Source of the DNA: an uncultured Bacteroidota bacterium
Lineage (GTDB): Bacteria > Bacteroidota > Bacteroidia > Bacteroidales > WCHB1-69
NCBI GenBank assembly: GCA_902802755.1
Contig: CADCNH010000001.1
Coordinates: forward strand, 124,001-188,000
Direction of reading: 5' to 3'
Length of the DNA stretch: 64,000 bases
Below the pieces are notes generated by a model. The model worked only from the letters and a program-made list of their open reading frames with translations. It searched no databases and had not been told where the DNA came from. Each line of letters starts with the position of its first letter. Positions within the stretch are counted from its first letter, which is position 1. Shown in pieces: positions 48,333-56,077 of this stretch. A program made the translations under genes and the position numbers.

Positions 48333-49226
48333 ATGAAAAAGTTACCAGACAATTTAGCAATTCGGATAATCTTCAACGTTTTGGCGTATTTGTTGCTGAT
48401 TCCTTTTGTCTTTGTTGTTTTTCGCTATATTCCCAATGCCCATTGGCCCTTGAATTTGGACAGAGTGCTGTTGTTTTTGGCTTTGGTGGCATTGATAACT
48501 TTTGTGCTACGGAAACAAAAAATCATTGTTACCGCGCTTTGGTTGCTGGTTTTTGGTATTTTAACAGTGGGATCGCTGAGCAATGGCTACGGTTTCCGTT
48601 TGGCATACAAGGATTTCAAGGAAATGGCTTTTGGCATTTTTACCGAGCCGGAGCCTGAAAGTACACCTCGTGACTTGCGTCCTTTTCCACATAAGACCAA
48701 ATACATTCAGGCAGTGGATTATTATAATCCGGATGTGCGGAATTATGCGGTTTCTTTGACGGCAGACGATAGTCTGAAAAAGTATATTACCGATTATCAT
48801 GAATATCGTCGTTTAATCCAGTGTTTTGCGGTATTCCGTGACATTAATAAACGTTGGAATTATGTGAATGACCCTCTTGGGCAAGAGTACTTGGTGAAAG
48901 CCAGTGACAACTTAGGTGTTTTTTCGGGCGATTGCGATGACCATTCCATCATGATGGCTGCCGCAGTCATGTCGATAGGCGGCACGATGCGTTTGGTGCA
49001 TACTACTGAACATGTGTATCCGGAAATTCTGATTGGTGACCGTCAGAATCTGGAAGATGTCAATTACCTCATCAAACAGGTTATGTTTAAAGATGAATCG
49101 GATGGAAAAAGACTTCATTATCATGTAGATAACCAAAAGCAGATTTGGCTGAATCTGGATTACACTGCCCGTTATCCTGGTGGCGAATTCTTGGGTTCTG
49201 ATATAATTTCGATACTGAATCTGTAA
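48333..49226 (+). CDS. Membrane protein with transglutaminase-like domain
   Basis: A 297-aa protein with two to three N-terminal helices (about 10-80) and a soluble transglutaminase-like domain: Cys201 in FSGDCDDHSIMMAAAVM, His227 in HTTEHVYPEI, and an Asp in WLNLDYTARYPGGEF, giving the Cys-His-Asp triad. Such proteins may cleave or cross-link peptides in the periplasm. Start at ATG 48333; a TTG two codons upstream is less likely. Its TAA stop leads directly into a GCTAAT-family block. Confidence 0.8.
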   Translation: MKKLPDNLAIRIIFNVLAYLLLIPFVFVVFRYIPNAHWPLNLDRVLLFLALVALITFVLRKQKIIVTALWLLVFGILTVGSLSNGYGFRLAYKDFKEMAFGIFTEPEPESTPRDLRPFPHKTKYIQAVDYYNPDVRNYAVSLTADDSLKKYITDYHEYRRLIQCFAVFRDINKRWNYVNDPLGQEYLVKASDNLGVFSGDCDDHSIMMAAAVMSIGGTMRLVHTTEHVYPEILIGDRQNLEDVNYLIKQVMFKDESDGKRLHYHVDNQKQIWLNLDYTARYPGGEFLGSDIISILNL

Positions 49227-49403
49227 TAAATGTGCTAATTTTCAATGTGCTAATGTGCCAATGAAATGAGTTAAATAATTCAATGAATTAATTAACAAAT
49301 GTGAGACTGTTTTTAATGTATTAATGAGCTAAAAAAAAAAGAATATAAATAATTGGCACATTGTCTCATTAGCACATTAGCACATTAACTAATTTACTAA
49401 TTA
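49227..49403. repeat. Paired GCTAAT-family blocks at convergent gene tails
   Basis: Left block follows the transglutaminase-like stop in sense: ATGTGCTAATTTTCAATGTG, CTAATGTGCCAATG. Right block, read on the minus strand, follows the nuclease TAA in sense: TTAGTAAATTAGTTAATGTG, CTAATGTGCTAATGAG, AATGTGCCAATT. The middle is AT-rich without further features. Confidence 0.8.
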
Positions 49404-50678
49404 TTTCACTATTTTCTTGATGACACAGTTGTTCTTGTTGTCGCTGATTTTCAATATGTAAAAGCCGGATGCGTAGGGAAAATCAAATTCCAAATATCCG
49501 CCGTCGCTACTCACTCTTTGCTGGTTTCGCATCAATAGCTTGCCCTCCAAAGAGTATAATTCAATCAGCATATCTTCTTCGTTGGATGGTAAAATATTGA
49601 TCTGCAGATTGTTCCTGATGGGGTTGATAACTCTTACATCAAAATCAGCCAATGTTGGTATAGAAACTGGGCTGATATCAATGGCTAAATCCATAATTAC
49701 GGGCAGATGGTCGGACATGTTGTACAAGGCATCGGCCACAATAGAAGGAACATCTTGATTAGCAGGATAATTAATGCTTTTGTTGAAATGATTGCCATCA
49801 TTGCCCACTGCATGATAGGATTCTGGAATACAACTTACTTTACGGCTCCCGTAAAATACTGGCGAAGAGACCAGAATGAAGTCGAAACGGTCGTCCAAAC
49901 CACCGGAAGAGGCGCAGTCGTTGTCATCGCTATGGGTGGATTGGGTGTGGATATTCCGATAGTTGTAATTGTTATTCCATTCCCCTTCCACATTAATGGG
50001 GTCATAAAATTTATACAGGTTATTTGGGTAATGAATCAAATGCTGATAAGCGTCCTCAGAGGCTCCATAAAGATTGAAATCTCCTGAAAGACAATAATTT
50101 CCATATTCGCCAATACTTTCCAGTCTCGACATGAGCTGAACTACCTGGCTATATCGTTTTTGTTCATTATCGCTACCTGTTCCAGCTTTCAGGTGTGCCA
50201 ATATAAAAGTGGTAAAAATAGTATCCCCTTGTAACAGGTTCGGTGTTAGGTAGTACATCTTGTAGCCATTAATGTCACGGTTGACAGTTGCGATATAGAA
50301 GTGGCTGTGAAGGGCTAATTTAGCGGAATTGTAGAACAGCATATTGGCGATGGAACCCCCTGAATAGTTCGTCAGTGGGCCATGCAGGTAGCCATATCTT
50401 CCATTGGTGTTCAGCACATTATTGACAATACGGTTGGCATAGCTTACATTACTGCCGATTTCGTTGACCACCAGCACATCGGGAACCACATAGTCAATAA
50501 TGGTGCGTAAAGCGTTGTCTTTGACAGTCAAATTGTTCGTGGTTTGGTTACAGCCATATACTGTTTGTTCCGTGTAATACAGAAGATTATACTGCATTAT
50601 ACGGATAGTCTCCGTTTGGGCGAAACCAAAAGGAAGCAGTGCCAATCCTAAAACAATAACAAGCGTAAATTTTTTCAT
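49401..50678 (-). CDS. Secreted endonuclease/exonuclease/phosphatase-family nuclease, T9SS cargo
   Basis: A 425-aa protein with a signal peptide (to about GFAQ, residue 21), an EEP catalytic domain and a T9SS type A sorting domain. EEP motifs are IMQYNLLYY, VVNEIGS (metal Glu), LAHLKAG, LSGDFNLYG, DDRFDFILV and MSDHLPVIMDL (catalytic Asp-His). The tail starts at about FDVRVINPIRN and ends VIKKIVK. It is expected to be an extracellular phosphodiesterase or nuclease. The neighbour upstream is another T9SS nuclease. Start is ATG 50678; a TTG at 50687 is less likely. Confidence 0.88.
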   Translation of the reverse strand: MKKFTLVIVLGLALLPFGFAQTETIRIMQYNLLYYTEQTVYGCNQTTNNLTVKDNALRTIIDYVVPDVLVVNEIGSNVSYANRIVNNVLNTNGRYGYLHGPLTNYSGGSIANMLFYNSAKLALHSHFYIATVNRDINGYKMYYLTPNLLQGDTIFTTFILAHLKAGTGSDNEQKRYSQVVQLMSRLESIGEYGNYCLSGDFNLYGASEDAYQHLIHYPNNLYKFYDPINVEGEWNNNYNYRNIHTQSTHSDDNDCASSGGLDDRFDFILVSSPVFYGSRKVSCIPESYHAVGNDGNHFNKSINYPANQDVPSIVADALYNMSDHLPVIMDLAIDISPVSIPTLADFDVRVINPIRNNLQINILPSNEEDMLIELYSLEGKLLMRNQQRVSSDGGYLEFDFPYASGFYILKISDNKNNCVIKKIVK

Positions 50679-50695
50679 TTTTGTCAATTAGGGTG

Positions 50696-50703
50696 CAAAG
50701 GTA
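50696..50703 (-). promoter_or_regulatory. EEP nuclease promoter -7 box
   Basis: Minus-strand TACCTTTG followed by CA, 17 bases before the ATG. Confidence 0.6.
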
Positions 50704-50710
50704 CAGAAAT

Positions 50711-51787
50711 TTATTGTATCACCAGCTTCTTGATAATGACCGCCTGGTTTGCGCTGTGGATTTTCAGGAGGTAAAGTCCGGCGGGGAGTTGCGAAACATT
50801 AATGGTGCAGTGGTTGTCCCATACCTCGGTATGCAACACTTCCCTTCCTGTGAGATCAAAAATAGCTATTTCATTGATTTCCACCGAATTACTTTGAACG
50901 GTGAATTGTTCATGGGCAGGGTTAGGATATACTGCCACCAGTGCAGGATCGATGAGGGCAACCGCACTGCCATAGTGGAAAACGTTGACCGAGTCGGCAC
51001 CGAAAATTTCACCCACCAATTCAGGATAATCGATAAAAGGATTACGGTTATGCTGGATATTAAAAATAGCATTGTTGCGGTCAATTTCTTTTTGACTGAC
51101 AGGGTCTTCCTCATGCCAACGAATCAACATGGCCAAAGCCCAGGGGTTGAGATTGCCGTCGGTGAACATGGAAGGGGTGCTTATGTCGAAATCGCGGTTG
51201 TAGTAGCGTGTGCACATATATAGCAATGAACGGGCTATATCCCCTTTGTATGCGTCAATAGGTTCGAAAACAGTGCCTGAATAGCCAGGGGTAACGGAAC
51301 TTCCTCGTTTTGAGCCATTGAGGCTGGTCCAATTGGCATTGCCCACTTCGCCAAAAGGAAGGTTGCCTCGCTGATTGTTCACTTGTCCATCGGTAGGATA
51401 CATGTGAAACAAGTCTGTGTACATGGGAGTCTGACCATTGAACCAACTTTGGGGCACCACATGCTCCCGATTATAGCAATCCCCTTCGCTGTTATAAGTA
51501 CCGCATTGGTCAGTGATGGGAGTATATTCGTAGGGAGGGGTACCACCAGGAATGTCGGAGTATATATCCCATATTTTACCATTGCTCTTGACATCCGTCT
51601 GCGTGAAAGCATTCCATAAGCCGCTATATGTCAATGAATTTGTATTGTTATTGATAATTTGTGCCAAGGCAATTCGTAATGCCCGTCCCTTTTTGCCGTC
51701 GGCGGCATTATAATAGCCAGCGGGTTCTTGGGCAGCGAGGGTGAAGGTCCAGAGGATAGCGGTTATCAATAGTAGATGCTTTTTCAT
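50711..51787 (-). CDS. Secreted endonuclease I family nuclease, T9SS cargo
   Basis: A 358-aa protein with a signal peptide (TFTLAAQ, about residue 19), an endonuclease I domain (CYNREHVVPQSWF with the catalytic His, then DLFHMYPTDGQVNNQRGNLPFGEV), and a T9SS sorting tail (VYPNPAHEQF, IFDLTGREVL, ending KKLVIQ). It would cut extracellular DNA/RNA non-specifically. Lies directly upstream of the EEP nuclease gene, separated by about 32 bases that contain the latter's promoter. Confidence 0.92.
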   Translation of the reverse strand: MKKHLLLITAILWTFTLAAQEPAGYYNAADGKKGRALRIALAQIINNNTNSLTYSGLWNAFTQTDVKSNGKIWDIYSDIPGGTPPYEYTPITDQCGTYNSEGDCYNREHVVPQSWFNGQTPMYTDLFHMYPTDGQVNNQRGNLPFGEVGNANWTSLNGSKRGSSVTPGYSGTVFEPIDAYKGDIARSLLYMCTRYYNRDFDISTPSMFTDGNLNPWALAMLIRWHEEDPVSQKEIDRNNAIFNIQHNRNPFIDYPELVGEIFGADSVNVFHYGSAVALIDPALVAVYPNPAHEQFTVQSNSVEINEIAIFDLTGREVLHTEVWDNHCTINVSQLPAGLYLLKIHSANQAVIIKKLVIQ

Positions 51788-51815
51788 AATTAATTGTTTA
51801 TTTCAGTTATGCATT

Positions 51816-51950
51816 TAGACGTTGAGACGTCAAGTCATGCACTTCGTGCATTCGTTTAGACGAAAAATTTTCGCCACATCTTATTCATTTCGTATTCATG
51901 CCTTCACGTCCCCACGTCTCCCCGAACGAGCGAAGCGAGTGTCTTCACGT
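51816..51950. repeat. GACGT / TTCACG words with hairpins
   Basis: GACGTTGAGACGTC, then ATGCAC-TTC-GTGCAT (51837-51851, perfect 6-bp stem), CGAAAAATTTTCG, TTCACGTCCCCACGTCTCCC and CGAGCGAAGCGAG, with the heptamer GCGAAGC at 51930-51936. The block runs into the folP stop codon. No gene is seen here. Confidence 0.7.
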
Positions 51951-52772
51951 ATTTTGGCACATCTCCACCATCTTCACGCATTCCTTGGCTTCTCTCACAT
52001 CGTGCACCCTGAGAATATGTGCGCCTTTCATCAAGGCAATGGTATTCAGCACGGTGGTGCCATTCAAGGCATGTTGGGCGTTAGTGTTTAAGAGTTTGTA
52101 TATCATTGATTTCCGTGAAATTCCCACTAAAATTGGCAAGCCAAAACTATCAAAAGCATTGAGGTTATTCATCAGGAAATAATTCTGTTCCAATGTTTTA
52201 CCAAAGCCAAAGCCTGGGTCAAGAATAATGTCATTGGCTCCCAGCTCTTTCAGTTTGGCTACCTGGGTGCCGAAGAAACGCAGCATATCACCGATGAGGT
52301 TCTCGTATTGCGTATGCTGTTGCATCACGTCGGGTTTGGCAGGTGTGTGCATCAGGCAGTAGGGTACTCTTGCCCTGGCTACTGTGGGAATCATTTCTTC
52401 ATCGAAAGTACCTCCGGAAACATCATTAATCATTGCAGCTCCATGGTCAAGTGCCACTTGGGCAACCGATGCCCGCCAGGTATCTATAGAAAGGATAGCA
52501 TCTGGGAAGTGTTGTAAAACAAGCGTTACGGCCTGTCGAATACGTTCAATTTCGGTAGTTTTATCAATATCGGCGGCTCCGGGACGGGTGGACATAGCGC
52601 CAATGTCGATAATGTCCGCTCCTTCTTCCAATAATTGGGCAGCACGGTCAACAATGGCCTTTTCGTTGGTATATCGGCCCCCGTCGAAAAAGGAATCTTC
52701 CGTATAATTCAAAATGCCCATTACCAAGGGATGGGACAAATCACAGAGTTTTCCTTTGAAATTGAGCCACAT
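51945..52772 (-). CDS. folP: Dihydropteroate synthase
   Basis: Condenses 4-aminobenzoate with dihydropterin diphosphate in folate synthesis. The 275-aa protein has the two pterin-binding signatures, MGILNYTEDSFFDGGRY and GADIIDIGAMSTRPGA, and IINDVSGG, ILDPGFGFGKTLEQNY and GISRKSMI. The first motif has Tyr and Glu where many DHPS have Val/Thr and Pro. Last gene of the cdaA-lgt-folP unit, three bases after lgt. The TGA stop lies within the TTCACG word of the following repeat. Confidence 0.96.
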   Translation of the reverse strand: MWLNFKGKLCDLSHPLVMGILNYTEDSFFDGGRYTNEKAIVDRAAQLLEEGADIIDIGAMSTRPGAADIDKTTEIERIRQAVTLVLQHFPDAILSIDTWRASVAQVALDHGAAMINDVSGGTFDEEMIPTVARARVPYCLMHTPAKPDVMQQHTQYENLIGDMLRFFGTQVAKLKELGANDIILDPGFGFGKTLEQNYFLMNNLNAFDSFGLPILVGISRKSMIYKLLNTNAQHALNGTTVLNTIALMKGAHILRVHDVREAKECVKMVEMCQNT

Positions 52773-52775
52773 GGT

Positions 52776-53660
52776 TTATTTTTTTACCGTTTTGTTTTTC
52801 TGCCAATTAATTTCTTTATAAACAGGGATGTTGTCGCGTTTGACAATGGAATAAATCAACAATACCAAGCCGGCGAGGAGAATGGGAATACTCAGAATCT
52901 GGCCAATATCGAGGGTCATGCCAACTTCTTTGCTGACTTGCACTTCTTTGAAAAATTCAATGATAAAGCGGGCGGTGAAAATCACAAAGAAGATTAAACC
53001 GACAGTTCTTCCGGCAGGCACTTTTCCTTTGGCGATTTTAAAATAATAAATGACAAAACACAAATACAAAAGCAGGTAGACACTCGCTTCATACAATTGG
53101 GCGGGGTGGCGGAAGGTGCCGGCAATGCCTGGTCCGCCAAGGGTGAAGTCGAAGGCCCAAGGCACAGTGGTAATGCTGCCCACAATTTCGTGGTTCATCA
53201 GGTTGCCGATTCTGACCATGCCTGCGGCGATGGGAATAACAATAGCAAGACGGTCGCATAGCCACAGAGCGTTCATCTTGTATTTCCATGCGAAATAACA
53301 AAGAAACAAGGTGATGGCAATAACCGCTCCGTGACTGGCTAAACCTTGGTAGCCGACAAATTGCCCGTCTTGAATGGGTAAAATAATTTCGGAAATTCCT
53401 TTGAGGCTGGTGAAATATTCGGGCTCGTAAAACAAAAAATGACCCAAACGCAAGCCCACAATAGTCCAAACAATGGTCCAAATAGAAAGCTTGTCGCACA
53501 ACTGTTGTGAAATGCCCTCTGTCTTAAATATCTTGCTTAAAGTAAGATAGGAAAAGAAAAAGCCGAATGCCAGAAGCAAGCCGTACCATCTTACCTCGAT
53601 AGGTCCTAATGAAATTGCCACGGGGTTGACGGTCCAGGTGATGTAATTTAGGGTGAACAT
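52776..53660 (-). CDS. lgt: Prolipoprotein diacylglyceryl transferase
   Basis: First enzyme of lipoprotein maturation in the inner membrane; attaches diacylglycerol to the lipobox Cys. The 294-aa protein has seven helices and motifs EVRWYGLLLAFGF, GLASHGAVIAI (essential His), GMVRIGNLMNHEIVG (Lgt signature) and RHPAQLYEA. Together with lspA at 45.6 kb, two steps of the pathway lie in this window. Between cdaA and folP. Confidence 0.96.
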   Translation of the reverse strand: MFTLNYITWTVNPVAISLGPIEVRWYGLLLAFGFFFSYLTLSKIFKTEGISQQLCDKLSIWTIVWTIVGLRLGHFLFYEPEYFTSLKGISEIILPIQDGQFVGYQGLASHGAVIAITLFLCYFAWKYKMNALWLCDRLAIVIPIAAGMVRIGNLMNHEIVGSITTVPWAFDFTLGGPGIAGTFRHPAQLYEASVYLLLYLCFVIYYFKIAKGKVPAGRTVGLIFFVIFTARFIIEFFKEVQVSKEVGMTLDIGQILSIPILLAGLVLLIYSIVKRDNIPVYKEINWQKNKTVKK

Positions 53661-53704
53661 ATTTGTTAATGGGTGTTTATTTTGATTACTTTTATTTTCG
53701 TTTA

Positions 53705-53790
53705 TACGTTAAGACGTGGAGTCTCTCACTTCGTTCGTTCGTGGAGACGGAAAGTAAAATATGTCGTCTCCACGTCTCCACGCCTTCACG
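53705..53790. repeat. CGTCTCCACGTCTCCACG word with stem
   Basis: AAGACGTGGAGTCTC, a stem GTCTCtCAC / GTGgAGAC (53721-53748), and the word CGTCTCCACGTCTCCACGCC next to the cdaA stop codon. Same style as the block at 51816. Confidence 0.65.
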
Positions 53791-53792
53791 CT

Positions 53793-54581
53793 TTACTGTT
53801 TCAGTGCCTTCTGCAGCAGCTGATTGAGCACGGTGGGGGAGATGTCGCGGGTTATCTTACCTTGCTCACACAGAGAAATTTGTCCTGTTTGTTCGGACAC
53901 CACAATGGCCAGGGCGTCGGTGAATTGGGTGGAGCCAATTGCGGAGCGGTGACGCAAGCCCAAGTCAGTGGGGAGGTCATCCTCTTTGGATACGGGCAGG
54001 ATGCAGCGGGCAGCGGCAATACGATGGTCTTTAATGATGACGGCACCATCGTGCAAGGGACTGTTTTTGAAAAAGATATTCTCTAATAGTTCACGAGAAA
54101 TCAGAGAGTCTATTTTCTCGCCAGTTTGCAGGTAATCGTAGAGTGGGGTGGAACGTGCCACAACAATGAGTGCGCCAGTTTTGGAACTGGCCATACGCTT
54201 GCAGGCACGTACAATGGAGTCGATATCCTCGGCATAATCTTCCGTACTCAAATTTTTGTTGCGCCGGTATTCAATGAACTTTGTGAAATGCGTATTGCCG
54301 ATGTAAGTAAGAAATTTACGGATTTCGGGCTGGTAAATGACAATCAGTGCGACCAAACCCACACTGAAAATCTTGCCCAGTATGTCGGCAAACATCGTCA
54401 AATGGAAGTAACGGGCAACGGTCCAGATGATGAAAACAATAAAGATACCGAAGAAAACTTTCACGGCGCCGGTACCCCGCAAGAGACGGTATAGCCAGTA
54501 CATCAAAATGGCGACCAGCAGGATATCCACCGCGTCGGAAAGGCCGAATTTCAAAAAACTTAATGCGGATAAAAACATCAT
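53793..54581 (-). CDS. cdaA: Diadenylate cyclase CdaA
   Basis: Membrane-bound synthase of cyclic di-AMP. The 262-aa protein has three N-terminal helices (about 14-80) and the DisA_N catalytic domain with NSPLHDGAVII (DGA motif) and GLRHRSAIGST (RHR motif). In Bacteroidetes cdaA is commonly next to folP; here lgt lies between. Two neighbouring ATGs (54581, 54578) are possible starts. A promoter box ends 12 bases upstream. Confidence 0.95.
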   Translation of the reverse strand: MMFLSALSFLKFGLSDAVDILLVAILMYWLYRLLRGTGAVKVFFGIFIVFIIWTVARYFHLTMFADILGKIFSVGLVALIVIYQPEIRKFLTYIGNTHFTKFIEYRRNKNLSTEDYAEDIDSIVRACKRMASSKTGALIVVARSTPLYDYLQTGEKIDSLISRELLENIFFKNSPLHDGAVIIKDHRIAAARCILPVSKEDDLPTDLGLRHRSAIGSTQFTDALAIVVSEQTGQISLCEQGKITRDISPTVLNQLLQKALKQ

Positions 54582-54593
54582 TCAAAATTTTTG

Positions 54594-54601
54594 CAAAAAT
54601 A
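54594..54601 (-). promoter_or_regulatory. cdaA-lgt-folP promoter -7 box
   Basis: Minus-strand TATTTTTG followed by CA. The GCTAAT repeat starts about four bases upstream and supplies TTTGC near the -33 position. Confidence 0.6.
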
Positions 54602-54604
54602 CAA

Positions 54605-54680
54605 TTTAATTAGCAAATTAGCAAGTTGGTTAATGTGCTAATTAACAATGTGCTAATGTGCCAATTTAATTAACAAATTT
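54605..54680. repeat. TTAGCAAATTAGCAAG / GTGCTAAT repeat, promoter-linked copy
   Basis: TTAATTAGCAAATTAGCAAG, GGTTAATGTGCTAATTAAC, AATGTGCTAATGTGCCAATT in the gap between the divergent cdaA and smpB genes. The remaining bases up to the smpB promoter hold nothing recognisable. Confidence 0.8.
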
Positions 54681-54775
54681 GTTATTGGGAAAATTCGCAA
54701 ATGAAACTAGCTTTTTGAAAGCACCGAATCGTATAATAAAATTTATTCGTTGGTATAGAATTCGAGAAATTTGTG

Positions 54776-54783
54776 TAACTTTG
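54776..54783 (+). promoter_or_regulatory. smpB promoter -7 box
   Basis: TAACTTTG followed by CA, 19 bases before the ATG at 54803. Confidence 0.65.
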
Positions 54784-54802
54784 CAAGTTAGTTTTGAAAA
54801 AA

Positions 54803-55264
54803 ATGGCAAAAGAAAAAAATATACCACAAGTTGCTATCAAAAACCGGAAAGCGGAGTTTGAATACTATCTGCTGACATCTTTTTCCGCAGGTCTGGTGCT
54901 TTGTGGAACTGAAATAAAATCTATCCGAGCAGGCAAGGCCAATCTTACCGACAGCTACTGCTCTTTCATCAATGGTGAATTATGGGTGCATAACCTGCAT
55001 ATCAGCGAATACGCCCACGGCAGCTATAACAATCATGAGCCCAAGCGTGACCGCAAACTGTTGCTCAACAAAAAGGAACTGAAAAAACTGATGAGCAAAC
55101 TCAACGACCGAGGTACTACCATCATTCCTACCTTGCTGTGGATCAATGAAAAAGGCTATGCAAAATTGGATATTTCATTGGCAAGAGGTAAGAAAATGTA
55201 CGACAAGCGTGAAAGTATCAAGGAGAAAGATAACCGCAGGGCCGCAGCAAGAGAGGAGGAATAG
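54803..55264 (+). CDS. smpB: SsrA-binding protein SmpB
   Basis: tmRNA partner for trans-translation, needed to rescue stalled ribosomes. The 153-aa protein has the family core [37 protein letters not shown], then [18 protein letters not shown] and the basic C-terminal tail ([22 protein letters not shown]) that mimics mRNA on the ribosome. The start is ATG 54803 ([10 protein letters not shown]), not the TTG at 54794. The tmRNA gene itself was not seen in the window. Confidence 0.97.
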   Translation: MAKEKNIPQVAIKNRKAEFEYYLLTSFSAGLVLCGTEIKSIRAGKANLTDSYCSFINGELWVHNLHISEYAHGSYNNHEPKRDRKLLLNKKELKKLMSKLNDRGTTIIPTLLWINEKGYAKLDISLARGKKMYDKRESIKEKDNRRAAAREEE

Positions 55265-55266
55265 CT

Positions 55267-55608
55267 ATGGAAGACGAAATGATGAATATGGATATCGAAC
55301 GCTCGTATTTCAGTATTGGAGATACCGCTAAGATGTTTGGTCTCACTCCTGCCACTTTGCGTTTTTGGGAAAAAGAATTCACTGAAATCAAGCCTTTTAA
55401 GAATAAAAAAGGGGAGCGATATTATACCCGCCAGGATATAGATATCATCAAAACTATCCATTACCTGACCAAAACCAAGGGCTATACCCTTAAGGGTGCC
55501 AAGGAGGCTATGAAAAACAATTTCATAAAAGAGACCTGCAATGCCCATATCGCCGATACTTTGTTAAAGGTGAAACGGTTGCTTTTGGAAATAAAAGAAG
55601 GATTATAA
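55267..55608 (+). CDS. MerR-family regulator
   Basis: A 113-aa protein with an N-terminal MerR winged HTH (YFSIGDTAKMFGLTPATLRFWEKEFTEIKPFKNKKGERYYTRQDIDIIKTI). The C-terminal part is short, without metal-binding Cys. This simple HTH type is widespread in Bacteroidetes downstream of smpB-like or M23 genes; targets are unknown. It starts two bases after smpB stops, so the two are co-transcribed. Confidence 0.88.
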   Translation: MEDEMMNMDIERSYFSIGDTAKMFGLTPATLRFWEKEFTEIKPFKNKKGERYYTRQDIDIIKTIHYLTKTKGYTLKGAKEAMKNNFIKETCNAHIADTLLKVKRLLLEIKEGL

Positions 55609-55657
55609 TTTGATTGCCATATAAAAAATTATATATTAACCATAAAATCATCAAAAT

Positions 55658-56077
55658 ATGACAAAGAAAATTTTATCTTGGAGCGCAGTTGCCTTAGTGG
55701 CACTGATCATTTTATCAGTGGCTGTGGTTTCATGCAAAAAAAGTGAAACTTCAAACGAAGACAACAACTCAGTTGTGGGCGTATGGTCTGGTACAGAGGG
55801 TAATACAGATTATAAACTTACTTTTTCGGATAACAAAACCGGATTGTATGAGGATTTTTATCATTCTTCCTCTGGCGGGGTAGAACATGTTTACATGCCA
55901 TTTGACTATACAATGACTGATAGTCAAAGCGGAAGTCTCACCCTTCATGATGACGATGGTTCTTATTTGGCGGGAGATCCGGAAATTTTGTATTTTGAAA
56001 TCATCAGTGGAAATATGGTTTTGTACCGTTACCACTATGGCAATAAGGAAACAATATGTTTGCTGCATAAAGAATAA
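55658..56077 (+). CDS. Lipocalin-like lipoprotein
   Basis: A 139-aa lipoprotein: MTKKILSWSAVALVALIILSVAVVSC, Cys26, followed by KKSE. The mature part VVGVWSGTEGNTDYKLTFSDNKTGLY to YHYGNKETICLL has the G-x-W start and up-and-down strand pattern of lipocalin-like (DUF4923/5004-type) proteins. Its TAA stop overlaps the next ATG by one base (TAATG), implying translational coupling with the phosphoethanolamine transferase-like gene. Confidence 0.75.
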   Translation: MTKKILSWSAVALVALIILSVAVVSCKKSETSNEDNNSVVGVWSGTEGNTDYKLTFSDNKTGLYEDFYHSSSGGVEHVYMPFDYTMTDSQSGSLTLHDDDGSYLAGDPEILYFEIISGNMVLYRYHYGNKETICLLHKE

